IMG/VR virus record: IMGVR_UViG_3300042923_000831
Span: 1 to 20,328 of that record
Length of the DNA stretch: 20,328 nt
Strand: one strand, 5' to 3'
From: a virus
The first letter of the stretch is position 1. Each line of letters begins with the position of its first letter. Below the pieces are notes generated by a model. It did no database searches and was not told where the DNA came from. It was given only the letters and a program-made list of their open reading frames with translations. Position numbers and translations under genes: made by a program. Shown here one piece after another: positions 1 to 7,036 of this stretch.

Positions 1-590
1 GCGTCGTAGAGGCCCTGTGTGGCGATGACGTCGCCGGCACAATACTCGGTGAGACGTTCCCGGTCCTCCACAGACCCAGCCACAGCACGGTTCATCGCTT
101 CACGGTCGTAAGCGTCTGTCTTCGCCGGGATGCCGATGATCTGACACAGGGCGTCGAGAGACTTGAACTGCACCCCGGTCCTGAACTGGCGGGCCACCTT
201 GAGGGTGTCGACAGTCTTGAACGGTGGGAGCGGGGGAAGTTGCGGGCGGTGCTTGTGCCCAATCTTCGGGAAGTAGAAATCACCCTTCAACCACGGCACA
301 TCAGCACCATCAAGGTTGTGGCCGACGATGATGTCGGCCATGCCCATGAGGGAGTGAACTTCGCGGAGGAACGGACCCCGCCCGCCCTTGTCCCACTCGG
401 CGAACCGGAGAACATCAGGCGAGTCGTACCACTTCGCACAAACGATCGTCGTGCGCGGTTCCCGCACCACCGTTTCGTGGTGGATGTACCGGTTCTTCAG
501 GTCGCCCCGGTCCCACCACTGCTGCTCGGAGACACCGGAGACACGTTCCACGTCAAGGATGAGGATGCGGTTACGGACTGCCGGGTTCAT
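1..590 (-). CDS. DEDDy-type 3'-5' exonuclease (DnaQ/RNase H-like), C-terminus beyond left edge
   Basis: The visible 196 residues carry the three exonuclease motifs of the DEDD superfamily: Exo I at about residues 10-15 (ILDVE, D-x-E), Exo II near residue 95 (VGHNLDGADVPWL) and Exo III near residue 185 (EYCAGDV, Tyr-x3-Asp, hence the DEDDy subclass). Such domains remove 3' nucleotides using two metal ions. In phages they are the proofreading domain of a family A or B polymerase or a free exonuclease; the missing C-terminus would decide this. The chosen start is ATG at 590. An in-frame ATG at 617 would overlap the end of the preceding gene and is the alternative. The gene lies downstream of the 76-aa gene and probably shares its promoter near 1094-1122. 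The exonuclease fold is confident; the exact role is inferred. Confidence 0.85.
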   Translation of the reverse strand, partial: MNPAVRNRILILDVERVSGVSEQQWWDRGDLKNRYIHHETVVREPRTTIVCAKWYDSPDVLRFAEWDKGGRGPFLREVHSLMGMADIIVGHNLDGADVPWLKGDFYFPKIGHKHRPQLPPLPPFKTVDTLKVARQFRTGVQFKSLDALCQIIGIPAKTDAYDREAMNRAVAGSVEDRERLTEYCAGDVIATQGLYD

Positions 591-607
591 CGCGGCGCCC
601 GCCGCCC

Positions 608-838
608 TCAGCGGCATGAGCAACGCCCCGATACATGCCGACGCACCTTGTCCTGAGACACGTCATGCCCGTCAGCACGGAACACGTCCGCAATGAACGT
701 CTTCGGCTTCTCCTCACGGATCATCTGCTCGTAGTACGCGTAGTCGTCGCGTTCCAGTCTGCGGAGCAGTTCCCCGAAGGAACACTTCGGTCCCGGGATG
801 TGTTGTTCAACGGTTTCAGCGGCGGTTTTGAGTCCCAT
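608..838 (-). CDS. Small putative helix-turn-helix DNA-binding protein (76 aa)
   Basis: The ATG at 838 is preceded by GGGAG at good spacing. The protein is mostly helical and charged. The segment around residues 45-70 (TFIADVFRADGHDVSQDKVRRH) is spaced like a helix-turn-helix with an arginine-rich recognition helix, and it ends in CSCR. Small proteins of this shape, ending in a Cys/Arg tail, are common in actinobacteriophages, where they are usually labelled DNA-binding or hypothetical. It is the first gene after a minus-strand promoter with an operator-like palindrome and a leader of about 250 nt. The HTH is inferred from pattern only. Confidence 0.7.
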   Translation of the reverse strand: MGLKTAAETVEQHIPGPKCSFGELLRRLERDDYAYYEQMIREEKPKTFIADVFRADGHDVSQDKVRRHVSGRCSCR

Positions 839-858
839 GGTCGCTCCCAATGGGTTGG

Positions 859-896
859 GTGCACACTCCCCCCGGATTACGCAGGGGCGCGTGCAC
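859..896 (-). other. Leader inverted repeat (GTGCAC arms) upstream of the 76-aa gene
   Basis: Two copies of the self-complementary hexamer GTGCAC at 859-864 and 891-896 flank CCCC/GGGG blocks. The transcribed minus-strand leader could therefore fold into a hairpin ending about 20 nt before the start codon at 838. No T-run follows, so a classic terminator is unlikely; a leader hairpin or protein-binding site is possible. Confidence 0.4.
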
Positions 897-1093
897 AGGG
901 AAAGTGAAGGTGCCCGCCGCACCGTTACGTGGCTCGGGCGTATTCGCTTGTGGGTGCCGGCTCCTGGGCGCGGCGGTTCTCTACCGAACTACGGGGTCAC
1001 CGTCATGCCGGGAGAACGGAAAATCCCCACCAATCCGGGAGGGCGATGGGGAGCAAAGTCGGTTTGAAGGCGCGATGCATCAACCTAGGGTCG

Positions 1094-1122
1094 ATTATAC
1101 ACACACGAACGTTCGTGCGCAA
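1094..1122 (-). promoter_or_regulatory. Sigma70-like promoter with a 14-bp operator palindrome in its spacer
   Basis: On the minus strand TTGCGC (1122-1117) is followed after exactly 17 nt by a perfect TATAAT (1099-1094). The spacer contains the perfect palindrome CACGAACGTTCGTG (1104-1117), so a dimeric repressor bound there would block RNA polymerase. The promoter points to the 76-aa gene and the exonuclease. The core GAACGTTC also occurs at 15671-15678, upstream of the integrase-side genes. The regulator is unknown. Confidence 0.7.
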
Positions 1123-1126
1123 TACC

Positions 1127-1345
1127 CTATTGGGCCGGTTCGGACTCAACCCACTCGTCGGCGGTTGGTTCCCCCGGCACCTCTTCGACGTGGGTGATGA
1201 CAGTGAAGGCGTCAGCCGGGTCCCCGTCCCAACCGAGTTCGAGCGCCCGATCGACAACACCTTTCCGAGTCGGCGCGATGACAACAACGGTGATCTTGCC
1301 CGACCCATTGAGGGGGCGGACTTCCGTGTGGAACTTTGCGAGCAT
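1127..1345 (-). CDS. Hypothetical protein (72 aa) downstream of the DpdA-like gene
   Basis: The ATG at 1345 has a strong ribosome site (TAAGGAG, 7 nt away). An upstream in-frame start would lengthen it by 10 residues but lacks a ribosome site and would reach into the DpdA-like gene. The sequence alternates strands and helices (KITVVVIAPTRKGVVDRALELG) and ends in an acidic tail, resembling a small alpha/beta domain. It is not recognised. It is last in the block before a new promoter and lies only 11 nt after the DpdA-like gene, so it is co-transcribed with it. A role in the same modification pathway is possible but unsupported. Confidence 0.75.
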   Translation of the reverse strand: MLAKFHTEVRPLNGSGKITVVVIAPTRKGVVDRALELGWDGDPADAFTVITHVEEVPGEPTADEWVESEPAQ

Positions 1346-1356
1346 GGTCGGTCTCC

Positions 1357-1992
1357 TTAGATGAGTGAGCCCCACCCGGTGAGGGATGGGGCCGTCTGGT
1401 TGCGGTCAAGCCAGCGTTTGAGTTTGGGAAGGTTCTGGTCTGGCCCGAAGACAAGGTAGGTGCCGTCTACGGAATCGCATCCGATAGCCGCGGCGTACCT
1501 GAGTCGGCGTTCGGAGTTGACCCGGCCCATGTGTACCCACTTGCCGCGGGCTTTCGCTTCCCGGGTGAGTTGTGCGGCGTGGGGTCCGAGTTTCCATTCG
1601 GTGGTGCCGCCCAGGAAGAGTGCGTCGAACTCGTCCCACGGGACACCGACCGTTTCGGCGCCGTCTTGCGCGACGAACGCTGCCGGGTATCCGAGCTCAC
1701 GGATCTTCGGGAGCCATGGGGTTGAGCGTTCGAGGGTTCCTGCGGCGTCAGCGACAACATCAGGGGCGGTCGCGAACAGGCATCTCGAGCGTTGCTCCGG
1801 GGTGAAACTGTCCAACCATGCGAGCCATGCGTCTTCGCCGGGGAACCCTTTGCCGAAGCATCCGTTGTCGGCACACCATGCGGCACCCTCGGGGATCGCG
1901 TTGCCCTGCATGGGCGTGTTGATCATCCCGAGGGTGCCGGAGGTCATTGCGTCACGAATAGGTCCCGTGGACGGGTTTCCGAAGTACAGCAC
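1357..1992 (-). CDS. DpdA/TGT-like deazaguanine transglycosylase (DNA modification)
   Basis: The 211-aa protein matches the tRNA-guanine transglycosylase fold at its signature points. ADNGCFGKG at 41-49 aligns with TGT TDSGGFQ, making D42 the general-base equivalent. LGGTTEWKLG at 127-136 aligns with the GG..GE substrate loop. GCDSVDGT at 171-178 aligns with the G.D.FD nucleophile motif (D173). TGTs swap guanine for a 7-deazaguanine base; phage DpdA members do so in DNA, giving resistance to restriction. At about 210 aa it is much shorter than a tRNA TGT and lacks the usual C-terminal CxCxxC zinc site, as do short phage DpdA-type proteins. The start is GTG at 1992; the gene overlaps the transporter gene by 41 nt. 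No preQ0 synthesis genes (FolE, QueD/E/C) are seen, so precursor would be imported. The family call is confident, the product inferred. Confidence 0.8.
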   Translation of the reverse strand: MLYFGNPSTGPIRDAMTSGTLGMINTPMQGNAIPEGAAWCADNGCFGKGFPGEDAWLAWLDSFTPEQRSRCLFATAPDVVADAAGTLERSTPWLPKIRELGYPAAFVAQDGAETVGVPWDEFDALFLGGTTEWKLGPHAAQLTREAKARGKWVHMGRVNSERRLRYAAAIGCDSVDGTYLVFGPDQNLPKLKRWLDRNQTAPSLTGWGSLI

Positions 1993-2518
1993 GGGACACC
2001 ACCCATCCGATGAGAATGAACGCGAGCATCGCCCACGCCTTGCCTACGAGTTGCCCGGGGAGGGCGGGGATGATTGCGGCGGGACCGAACGCGATCCCGA
2101 GGAACAGGACCGTGTCAACCACCGCACCAACGACGGTGGATGCTGCAACCGCGATGGCCCACTTGCGGTCACCGAACCTGGCCCGCTTGCGGATGGGCGT
2201 GTACACGCCGTAGTCCGCGAGCTCGGACACGAGGAACGCGATCACCGATGCGAGGGCGATGAATGGTGCGGACATTGCGAAGGACAGGGCTGCACCTGCG
2301 AGGATCGCTGCGATGACCACCCACTTGCCGAGGGTGTCTTGGATGCCGTCTCTGAGTGCGAGGGTTGCGCCGGCCACGTAGGTGCCTGCGGTGGCGGTGA
2401 GTCCGAACCCAACGGGGACGAACCCGTAGTGGGTGGTGAGGACGTTCGCGAGTACGACCGTGGAGATGAAAACGGCCACCAGAATCCATCCGGTGACCTT
2501 CTTGCTTGTGGTGTTCAT
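1952..2518 (-). CDS. VUT/YhhQ-family queuosine-precursor transporter
   Basis: This 188-aa integral membrane protein has about six hydrophobic segments and features typical of the VUT/YhhQ family: an early VVLANVLT segment, LRDGIQDTLGKW after the second or third helix, a loop near SELADYGVYTPIRKR and VDTVLFLGIAFG near the C-terminus. YhhQ proteins import the 7-deazaguanine precursors preQ0/preQ1 across the inner membrane. The ATG at 2518 directly abuts the previous stop and has AAAGG upstream. The 41-nt overlap with the DpdA-like gene argues that transporter and transglycosylase work together, the phage taking precursor from outside or boosting host uptake. The family is confident; the substrate is inferred from family and neighbour. 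Confidence 0.85.
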   Translation of the reverse strand: MNTTSKKVTGWILVAVFISTVVLANVLTTHYGFVPVGFGLTATAGTYVAGATLALRDGIQDTLGKWVVIAAILAGAALSFAMSAPFIALASVIAFLVSELADYGVYTPIRKRARFGDRKWAIAVAASTVVGAVVDTVLFLGIAFGPAAIIPALPGQLVGKAWAMLAFILIGWVVSRAVLRKPVHGTYS

Positions 2519-2665
2519 TCAACTTGCCTTTCGTTCGGTGAAGAGTTCGGGTGCGATGCAGCGACCGCGGACCCGACCGTCTGTGTCGACGGTTTCGGGG
2601 CACGGCCAACCAGCGCCGTCCTCGTGGTGGTGGGAGATGTGGGCGGACGCGAAGGATTCAGTCAC
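2519..2665 (-). CDS. Hypothetical mini-protein (48 aa)
   Basis: The GTG start at 2665 overlaps the preceding stop as GTGA, so it is probably translated by coupling. The stop abuts the ATG of the transporter gene. The sequence contains a histidine cluster (SAHISHHHED), CPETVDTDGRVRGRC and an acidic/basic tail. The H/C arrangement could bind a metal, but no known domain is recognised. The tight packing between two real genes is the main support. Confidence 0.65.
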   Translation of the reverse strand: MTESFASAHISHHHEDGAGWPCPETVDTDGRVRGRCIAPELFTERKAS

Positions 2666-3279
2666 GGGGTCTCCCTGGTTTCGAGTTCGTAGGCGAGTTC
2701 TCGTGCTCCCCACCTCTTGTCGCAGGCGCGGCAATGAGCTGTGGATTCGTCGATCAACGACTTGTCGGGGTTCCTAGGTGATTCGACGACAAGGGGACGT
2801 GGGTATCGTTCCCCATCCCTCCACCACTCCGACGCCCCACACGCAGGGCACGGGTCGGGGAGGTCTTTCTGTCGGGGTGGTTCAATCTCCCTGCGGATGG
2901 ATGCTTCCCAGCCGGTGAGGAGACGCACCCGCCCGGCGATGCTTCCCGCCTCGCGTTCCGTCTGCGTCCATGCCACGTACCAGGCCCGCAACGTCCGTGA
3001 CGGGTCACCCTTATGGACGGTCGCTTTCGCGTCATGCGCCCAATCGGTGATCTGTGAACTGATCCGCATGAACAGCATCAGGGCGCCGGAGTTGATCGGA
3101 ACCCGCTGATTCGGGAGCGACTTCGATCCCTCCCGTGACAGGGAGAACCGGATCTCGTTCTCCAACCGATCCAACAGTGGCGTGTCGAACACGACACACG
3201 TGAACCGGGAATCCTGAATCGTGTGATGCAGAACCCCAGGTTTCGTGAGCGCATCAACCGCGTCCAACAGTTCGGTCAT
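2662..3279 (-). CDS. Conserved-looking phage protein with C-terminal zinc ribbon (205 aa)
   Basis: Residues 1-120 are mainly helical. The C-terminal part has CPACGASEWW at about 144-153 and CRACDKRWG at about 183-191, a CxxC pair of knuckles typical of zinc ribbons that bind nucleic acid. The start is ATG at 3279, overlapping the previous stop as ATGA, with AGGA upstream. It lies between the methyltransferase block and the deazaguanine genes. The function is not recognised; similar helical proteins with a terminal zinc ribbon are common hypotheticals in actinophage early regions. Confidence 0.75.
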   Translation of the reverse strand: MTELLDAVDALTKPGVLHHTIQDSRFTCVVFDTPLLDRLENEIRFSLSREGSKSLPNQRVPINSGALMLFMRISSQITDWAHDAKATVHKGDPSRTLRAWYVAWTQTEREAGSIAGRVRLLTGWEASIRREIEPPRQKDLPDPCPACGASEWWRDGERYPRPLVVESPRNPDKSLIDESTAHCRACDKRWGARELAYELETRETP

Positions 3280-3608
3280 CGGGTTCCTGCTTCCTCAAAC
3301 TCAGACACAAACACCACACCCTCCACAGGAACGAAACAAAACCCCGCACGCCCCGTCGACAACTGCCACTCCGCGTCCGGGTGAACACACTCCCCCGTCA
3401 CAGGGTGACGGTCAGCCGGATCAAACACCGCCCTGGCCCTCGCAGCATGCACAGCGCACACGAACATGCCCGACCCGCCCGGACGATCAAACAGGTGATG
3501 CTCCACCGCCGGTGCGTAACACTCGGTTACAGCCCATGAGGTGATGAACCCGCAATGCCCCCGAGATGTGGTCGGGAGAATGGGACCGATCGTCCCCTTA
3601 CGCCTCAT
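3276..3608 (-). CDS. Hypothetical Cys/His-containing protein (110 aa)
   Basis: The ATG at 3608 overlaps the methyltransferase stop as ATGA, which fixes the start against the longer frame. It carries several Cys/His residues (HCGF, TECY, VEHHLFD, FVCAVHAARA, GECVHPD, GFCFVP) spaced as in a small treble-clef or zinc fold, with HP..EW and VFVSEFEE beta-like segments at the end. The function is not recognised. Tight overlap on both sides shows it belongs to the early operon. Confidence 0.7.
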   Translation of the reverse strand: MRRKGTIGPILPTTSRGHCGFITSWAVTECYAPAVEHHLFDRPGGSGMFVCAVHAARARAVFDPADRHPVTGECVHPDAEWQLSTGRAGFCFVPVEGVVFVSEFEEAGTR

Positions 3609-4762
3609 GCGTGTACTCCTAGCAAGGTCAGGGCCAGCGCGGCCTGTTGCGGTACGACGCCGTTGCCGAGCGCCTTCAACTGCTGGGCTCGCGTCAAACC
3701 AACGTTCGTGACGTGGCCTTCGGGGAGGCCCATCATCCATTCCACGAATCGAGGAGAGAGTCGGTGCTTCCCACCTCGTCCGTCAGGAGAGGTGGGGGCA
3801 GGGGCCAGCCGTCCGAGCTGGTGTTCCCATCGCTCGATTGCCGGGGCGTACTCTCGCCAATCAGTTGAGCCGCGATCGTCAAGGGCATCCCCATGCCGTT
3901 GCCGTTCTGTGCCGTCATCTTCACTCGCGATCGGCGGGCCAACCATGACTCGGTCGGTTCCCCGTCGTTCGGATTTGACGCGGCTGGCGTCGGCAGTAGA
4001 TGGATGGCCGTCCTCAAGTCCAGCCCGCCCGTACCGTGCACTCCTGGGCCGTTCTTGTCGGTCGTCCTCGGGGTTGGTAGCAGGTGACCGGTCAATGCGA
4101 GCATCTGCCCGGTCAGCCGCAGAGTCTGACCCCGCTCGCGCGCCGTGTCCGGGTGCAACGGACCCCCGCCATCCTCCGCCGCCATCGGGGTACGCAACAA
4201 CGAAGACCCGGAACCGTCCGTGAGGCGCCCCGGCATCGGCAGCTCGGACACCAACCCATCTGCCCACATACCCGAGGCGGGCAAGGTCGAGGAGTACACG
4301 TCCAAGTGCTCGAACGTTGGGAGCATGTCCCCCTCGGTAATCGGGGTCAGCACATCGCGGGCAAGGTCCAATCTCGCTATCGGCTTCGCATTCGGCGCAT
4401 CCACTCAGAAGTCCTCTCACGTTCTCAATCACGACCAGCCGCGGGCGGAGCGTGGCAATCGCCTTGACCGCGTCCCCCCAGAGCCCTGAGCGGGTACCTG
4501 GCCGCATCCCCGAGCGGCGCCCGATAAGCGACAAGTCCTGACAGGGGAAACCCAGCGTCAGGACATCAACGGCTGGCATTGACAGCCAGTCCACCTTTGT
4601 GACGTCGCCGTAGTTGGGTACGTCGGGCCAGTGGCGGGCGAAGATTCGTGATGGTGCTTCGTCGAACTCGACGTGCCACGCCACCTCACCCCCAAGGACT
4701 GACATGACGCCCATGTCGAGTCCGCCGTAGCCGGAGAACAGCGAACCAATCTTCAGCTTCAC
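3605..4762 (-). CDS. C5-cytosine-specific DNA methyltransferase
   Basis: This 385-aa protein has the ordered motifs of the DNMT family: motif I SLFSGYGGLDMG (7-18, SAM binding), motif IV GFPCQDLS (71-78) with catalytic Cys74, motif VI ENV (113-115), GRFRVFVVA as motif VIII, and the C-terminal motif X GNGVVPQQ. A CxxC..CxxC insertion (about residues 122-140) may bind zinc. The variable region between motifs VIII and IX, rich in Arg/Asp, should be the target recognition domain. It transfers methyl to cytosine C5 in phage DNA. The GTG start at 4762 overlaps the previous stop as GTGA. No partner endonuclease lies alongside, so it is likely an orphan methylase for anti-restriction or regulation. 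Confidence 0.93.
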   Translation of the reverse strand: MKLKIGSLFSGYGGLDMGVMSVLGGEVAWHVEFDEAPSRIFARHWPDVPNYGDVTKVDWLSMPAVDVLTLGFPCQDLSLIGRRSGMRPGTRSGLWGDAVKAIATLRPRLVVIENVRGLLSGCAECEADSEIGPCPRCADPDYRGGHAPNVRALGRVLLDLARLGYVGRWVGVRAADAGAPHGRFRVFVVAYPDGGGGWRGSVAPGHGARAGSDSAADRADARIDRSPATNPEDDRQERPRSARYGRAGLEDGHPSTADASRVKSERRGTDRVMVGPPIASEDDGTERQRHGDALDDRGSTDWREYAPAIERWEHQLGRLAPAPTSPDGRGGKHRLSPRFVEWMMGLPEGHVTNVGLTRAQQLKALGNGVVPQQAALALTLLGVHA

Positions 4763-5010
4763 TCTTGCCCCAAGTGCTCGCGACAGTCCGCACATCGACG
4801 TCTAACGCCGTGTTGCTCCCATGACTCGTGCGCGCAGGCCACCGCGAGGAGCTCGTGTTCGGCGATCAGGTCGCGGAGGGCCTGGCGGATTTTTCGCAGG
4901 TCTTCCGTAGCAAGATGTGCCTGGTACGTCGGGCCGGGGTTTTGATCCAGGCCCGCACGCATCAATGGTTCCGTCGCCAGTGCGGCGCGGGCGTCTTCGA
5001 GCGCACTCAT
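4759..5010 (-). CDS. Hypothetical helical protein with C-terminal Cys motif (83 aa)
   Basis: The ATG at 5010 has AAGGAG 7 nt upstream and overlaps the previous stop as ATGA. Residues 1-55 are helical (DLRKIRQALRDLIAEHELLA) and the C-terminus has CAHESWEQHG followed by CADCREH, a likely C/H metal knuckle. The function is not recognised. Confidence 0.75.
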   Translation of the reverse strand: MSALEDARAALATEPLMRAGLDQNPGPTYQAHLATEDLRKIRQALRDLIAEHELLAVACAHESWEQHGVRRRCADCREHLGQE

Positions 5011-5171
5011 CCGGGTCTCCTTGCGTTGGGGCAGTCGGGTCGTCCACCTGTGAACGGGTTCCGACAGTTGCCGCACACATGCGCGGGTGGTTCGGGGGGA
5101 GGGTTCCGGACGGAGTCAATGACCGCCTGCTGAGCCTTCGACGGGTTCCACCAGGGACGTGGCTGGCCCAT
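5007..5171 (-). CDS. Mini zinc-finger-like protein (54 aa)
   Basis: The ATG at 5171 shares a base with the SSB stop (TGATG). A helical start is followed by a Pro-rich hinge, then CGNCRNPF...RPDCP, a three-Cys knuckle. It is unrecognised but fixed by overlaps at both ends. Confidence 0.7.
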   Translation of the reverse strand: MGQPRPWWNPSKAQQAVIDSVRNPPPEPPAHVCGNCRNPFTGGRPDCPNARRPG

Positions 5172-5629
5172 CAGAAGGGACTTTCGGCCCCGAAGTCGCC
5201 AGGGGTAGACCACGCGTCCGCCGCCGCGGGAGGTGCGCTTTCCCGCGGCGTACCTCCGCCGCCACCTGCCGCACGGGTGACGGTCGCGGTCGCGTACCGC
5301 AGCGACGGGCCGATCTCGTCAACCTCGAGCTCGATCGCGGTTCGGTTGTTGCCCTCGTTGTCCTGGTAGGACCGCTGCTTGAGGCGCCCGGTCGCGACGA
5401 CACGGGAACCCTTCGTCAGTGACCCGGCGACGTGTTCGGCGTACTCACGCCACACGGATGCGCGGAGGAACAGTGCTTCGCCGTCCTTGTACTCGTTGGT
5501 CGCCTTGTCGAAGTTCCGCGGTGTTGAAGCGATGGTGAAGTTTGCGACGGGGAGGCCGTTCTGCGTGTACCGCAGCTCGGGGTCGGCAGTGAGGTTGCCC
5601 ACGACGGTGATGATGGTTTCGCCAGCCAT
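5171..5629 (-). CDS. ssb: Single-stranded DNA-binding protein
   Basis: The 152-aa protein has the SSB OB-fold (about residues 1-105): [63 protein letters not shown] and [18 protein letters not shown] Gly/Ala/Pro-rich linker follows and the tail ends in DFGAESPF, a variant of the acidic tip that binds partner proteins. It protects single strands during replication and recombination. The start at 5629 overlaps the RusA stop (TAATG), which excludes the ATG 12 nt upstream. Confidence 0.95.
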   Translation of the reverse strand: MAGETIITVVGNLTADPELRYTQNGLPVANFTIASTPRNFDKATNEYKDGEALFLRASVWREYAEHVAGSLTKGSRVVATGRLKQRSYQDNEGNNRTAIELEVDEIGPSLRYATATVTRAAGGGGGTPRESAPPAAADAWSTPGDFGAESPF

Positions 5630-6036
5630 TAGTTGCTCCATTCGGTGACGTCTATTCCGACGCCGGTAGGGTCTCCGGGTGTTGGGTAACGCTTCGTCGC
5701 GACAAGGGTCACGACGAGGGAGTCGTCGGCGAGTAGCCCGCCATCGGTGAGACCGTCTAGGACGGCCCTCGTGAGCTTGTCGACGTCACCGACCCGCCCA
5801 GCGGGCACCGCCCAGCGGGGTTTCTGGGGGCGTGGGAGGACAAACGAAAGGGTCACGATGACTGGACAGTCGAACGTGACCCCAAGGTCCGCATGGGTGG
5901 CGATAACGTGCCGCCACGGTTTCAGGCGGGCGGCGTTCGCGTCCCGCAACCACGCCCGACCCTTCGCCTGCGAAACGGTCTTACTGCCCTGGGGGACTGG
6001 GACGCCTTCGATGAAGAACGACACTGTGTCAGTCAT
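5629..6036 (-). CDS. rusA: RusA-like Holliday junction resolvase
   Basis: The 135 residues follow the RusA pattern: an N-terminal strand with PVPQGSKT, a basic segment, the core [14 protein letters not shown] (83-96) and LLADDSLV (101-108). Acidic residues D84, D86 and D104/D105 match the metal-binding aspartates of RusA, which cuts four-way junctions symmetrically. It lies between the multi-HTH protein and SSB in the replication/recombination block. The ATG at 6036 overlaps the preceding stop as ATGA. Confidence 0.9.
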   Translation of the reverse strand: MTDTVSFFIEGVPVPQGSKTVSQAKGRAWLRDANAARLKPWRHVIATHADLGVTFDCPVIVTLSFVLPRPQKPRWAVPAGRVGDVDKLTRAVLDGLTDGGLLADDSLVVTLVATKRYPTPGDPTGVGIDVTEWSN

Positions 6037-6956
6037 GCTGCGGTCAACGTCCCGTCTTTGTGGTGGGTGTTCGTTGCGAGGTAGATCGGCAACCCGAGCT
6101 CGGCACGCACCCGTTCAACGGTCTTCACGTTGCAACCGATGTGTTCAGCGATGCGCCGGCCTGACCAGCGGCGTTCGTTGAGGATGCTGATGACTTCGCG
6201 GCGTTGTTCCGGGTTCATGTCGGGTTGTTCCCCCGCGATGGCGGAGTCGACGGTCGATGCCCACAGTTCTTCGACGGTGGGGAGTTCGGGTTCCGCCCCC
6301 GGGTCGTCGATGGTGTCGTCATCCCATGCGAGGGGTGACGCCCACCCGTTCTTCACTGCGATGCCACGTGACCGCGTGTACGACTGCTTCTCCACCGTCG
6401 TGTCACGGGGTGGGAGGGTGTTCCACATTTCGTCGTAGAGGCGGGCGATGATGTCGCGGGTGGTTGCGGTGACGACGGTGGAGCGGGTGATGTTGTACGC
6501 CCACGTTTTCGCGTGGCCGGCGCGTGCACTGATGGCCCAGAATGTCCATCCGACTGCGACGAGTGCGCGGATGCGGCGGATGGTTCCGGTGGCGTCGGTT
6601 TTGCGGGGTTCGGGTGCCCGGTGCCGCATCTTCGGGTGTGTGCCGAGGAGTGCGTCAGCCGTTTCCCGTTCCACCCGGTCGGTGATGCCACGCATGATGC
6701 GGGAGATGGTGGGGACGGACACACCGGAGACCGCTTCAATGTCGGCGTAGGTCCAGTCCTCACGCATGAGCTGCATGATGCGGGGCACGGTGATGATTGC
6801 GTTGACGAACTCTTGGGTTTCGCCGTTGCGTGCCCGTTCTTCGCGTTCCCGTTCCTGTCTGGCGCGGTGTGCTTTGCAGGAGGTGCAGCGGCAGCGGTGC
6901 TTCTGGTAGCAGGTGCCCGTGGCGCCGTGCTTGTGATCTTCGGGGCACAAAGTCAT
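6033..6956 (-). CDS. Multi-helix-turn-helix DNA-binding protein with N-terminal Cys/His motif (307 aa)
   Basis: The N-terminus (residues 4-29) has C..H.H..C...HRCRC..C, a likely zinc site. At least three HTH-like units follow: about 58-90 (YADIEAVSGVSVPTISRI), about 128-165 (WAISARAGHAKTWAYNI) and about 262-290 (GRRIAEHIGCNVKTVERVR). It resembles actinophage HTH proteins placed before RusA and SSB, probably a replication or transcription factor. AAGGAACC precedes the ATG at 6956. A strong hairpin lies just upstream (6979-7013). The DNA-binding call is confident; the target is unknown. Confidence 0.85.
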   Translation of the reverse strand: MTLCPEDHKHGATGTCYQKHRCRCTSCKAHRARQEREREERARNGETQEFVNAIITVPRIMQLMREDWTYADIEAVSGVSVPTISRIMRGITDRVERETADALLGTHPKMRHRAPEPRKTDATGTIRRIRALVAVGWTFWAISARAGHAKTWAYNITRSTVVTATTRDIIARLYDEMWNTLPPRDTTVEKQSYTRSRGIAVKNGWASPLAWDDDTIDDPGAEPELPTVEELWASTVDSAIAGEQPDMNPEQRREVISILNERRWSGRRIAEHIGCNVKTVERVRAELGLPIYLATNTHHKDGTLTAA

Positions 6957-6978
6957 GTTGGTTCCTTGGGGGTATGAG

Positions 6979-7013
6979 AAACGGCCCCCTACCCGAAGGA
7001 AAGAGGACCGTTT
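6979..7013 (-). terminator. Long hairpin with cUUCGg tetraloop (terminator or processing site)
   Basis: Read on the minus strand, the 5' arm (7013-6998) and 3' arm (6993-6979) pair over about 14 bp with one bulge and one mismatch, closed by C-TTCG-G, the extra-stable tetraloop. Only a short TTTCTC follows, so termination may be partial. It separates the 87-aa gene from the multi-HTH gene inside the early operon and could attenuate or stabilise transcripts. Confidence 0.55.
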
Positions 7014-7036
7014 GTTGGTTGGTTCGAGCGGTGCGG

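Larger units (their letters stand above)
839..1126 (-). other. 288-nt intergenic region with promoter and long leader
   Basis: No credible coding frame was found on either strand. The right end holds the promoter and palindrome described separately. The remaining 250 nt or so would be an untranslated leader for the 76-aa gene, with one hairpin (859-896) near its end. Confidence 0.6.

Noticed and set aside
1104-1117. LexA/SOS box
   Set aside because: Actinobacterial SOS boxes have GAAC and GTTC separated by four bases; here they are adjacent.
3605-4762. Full restriction-modification system
   Set aside because: Neighbours of the methyltransferase show no endonuclease; the HNH gene at 9462-9812 is far away and in the recombination block.
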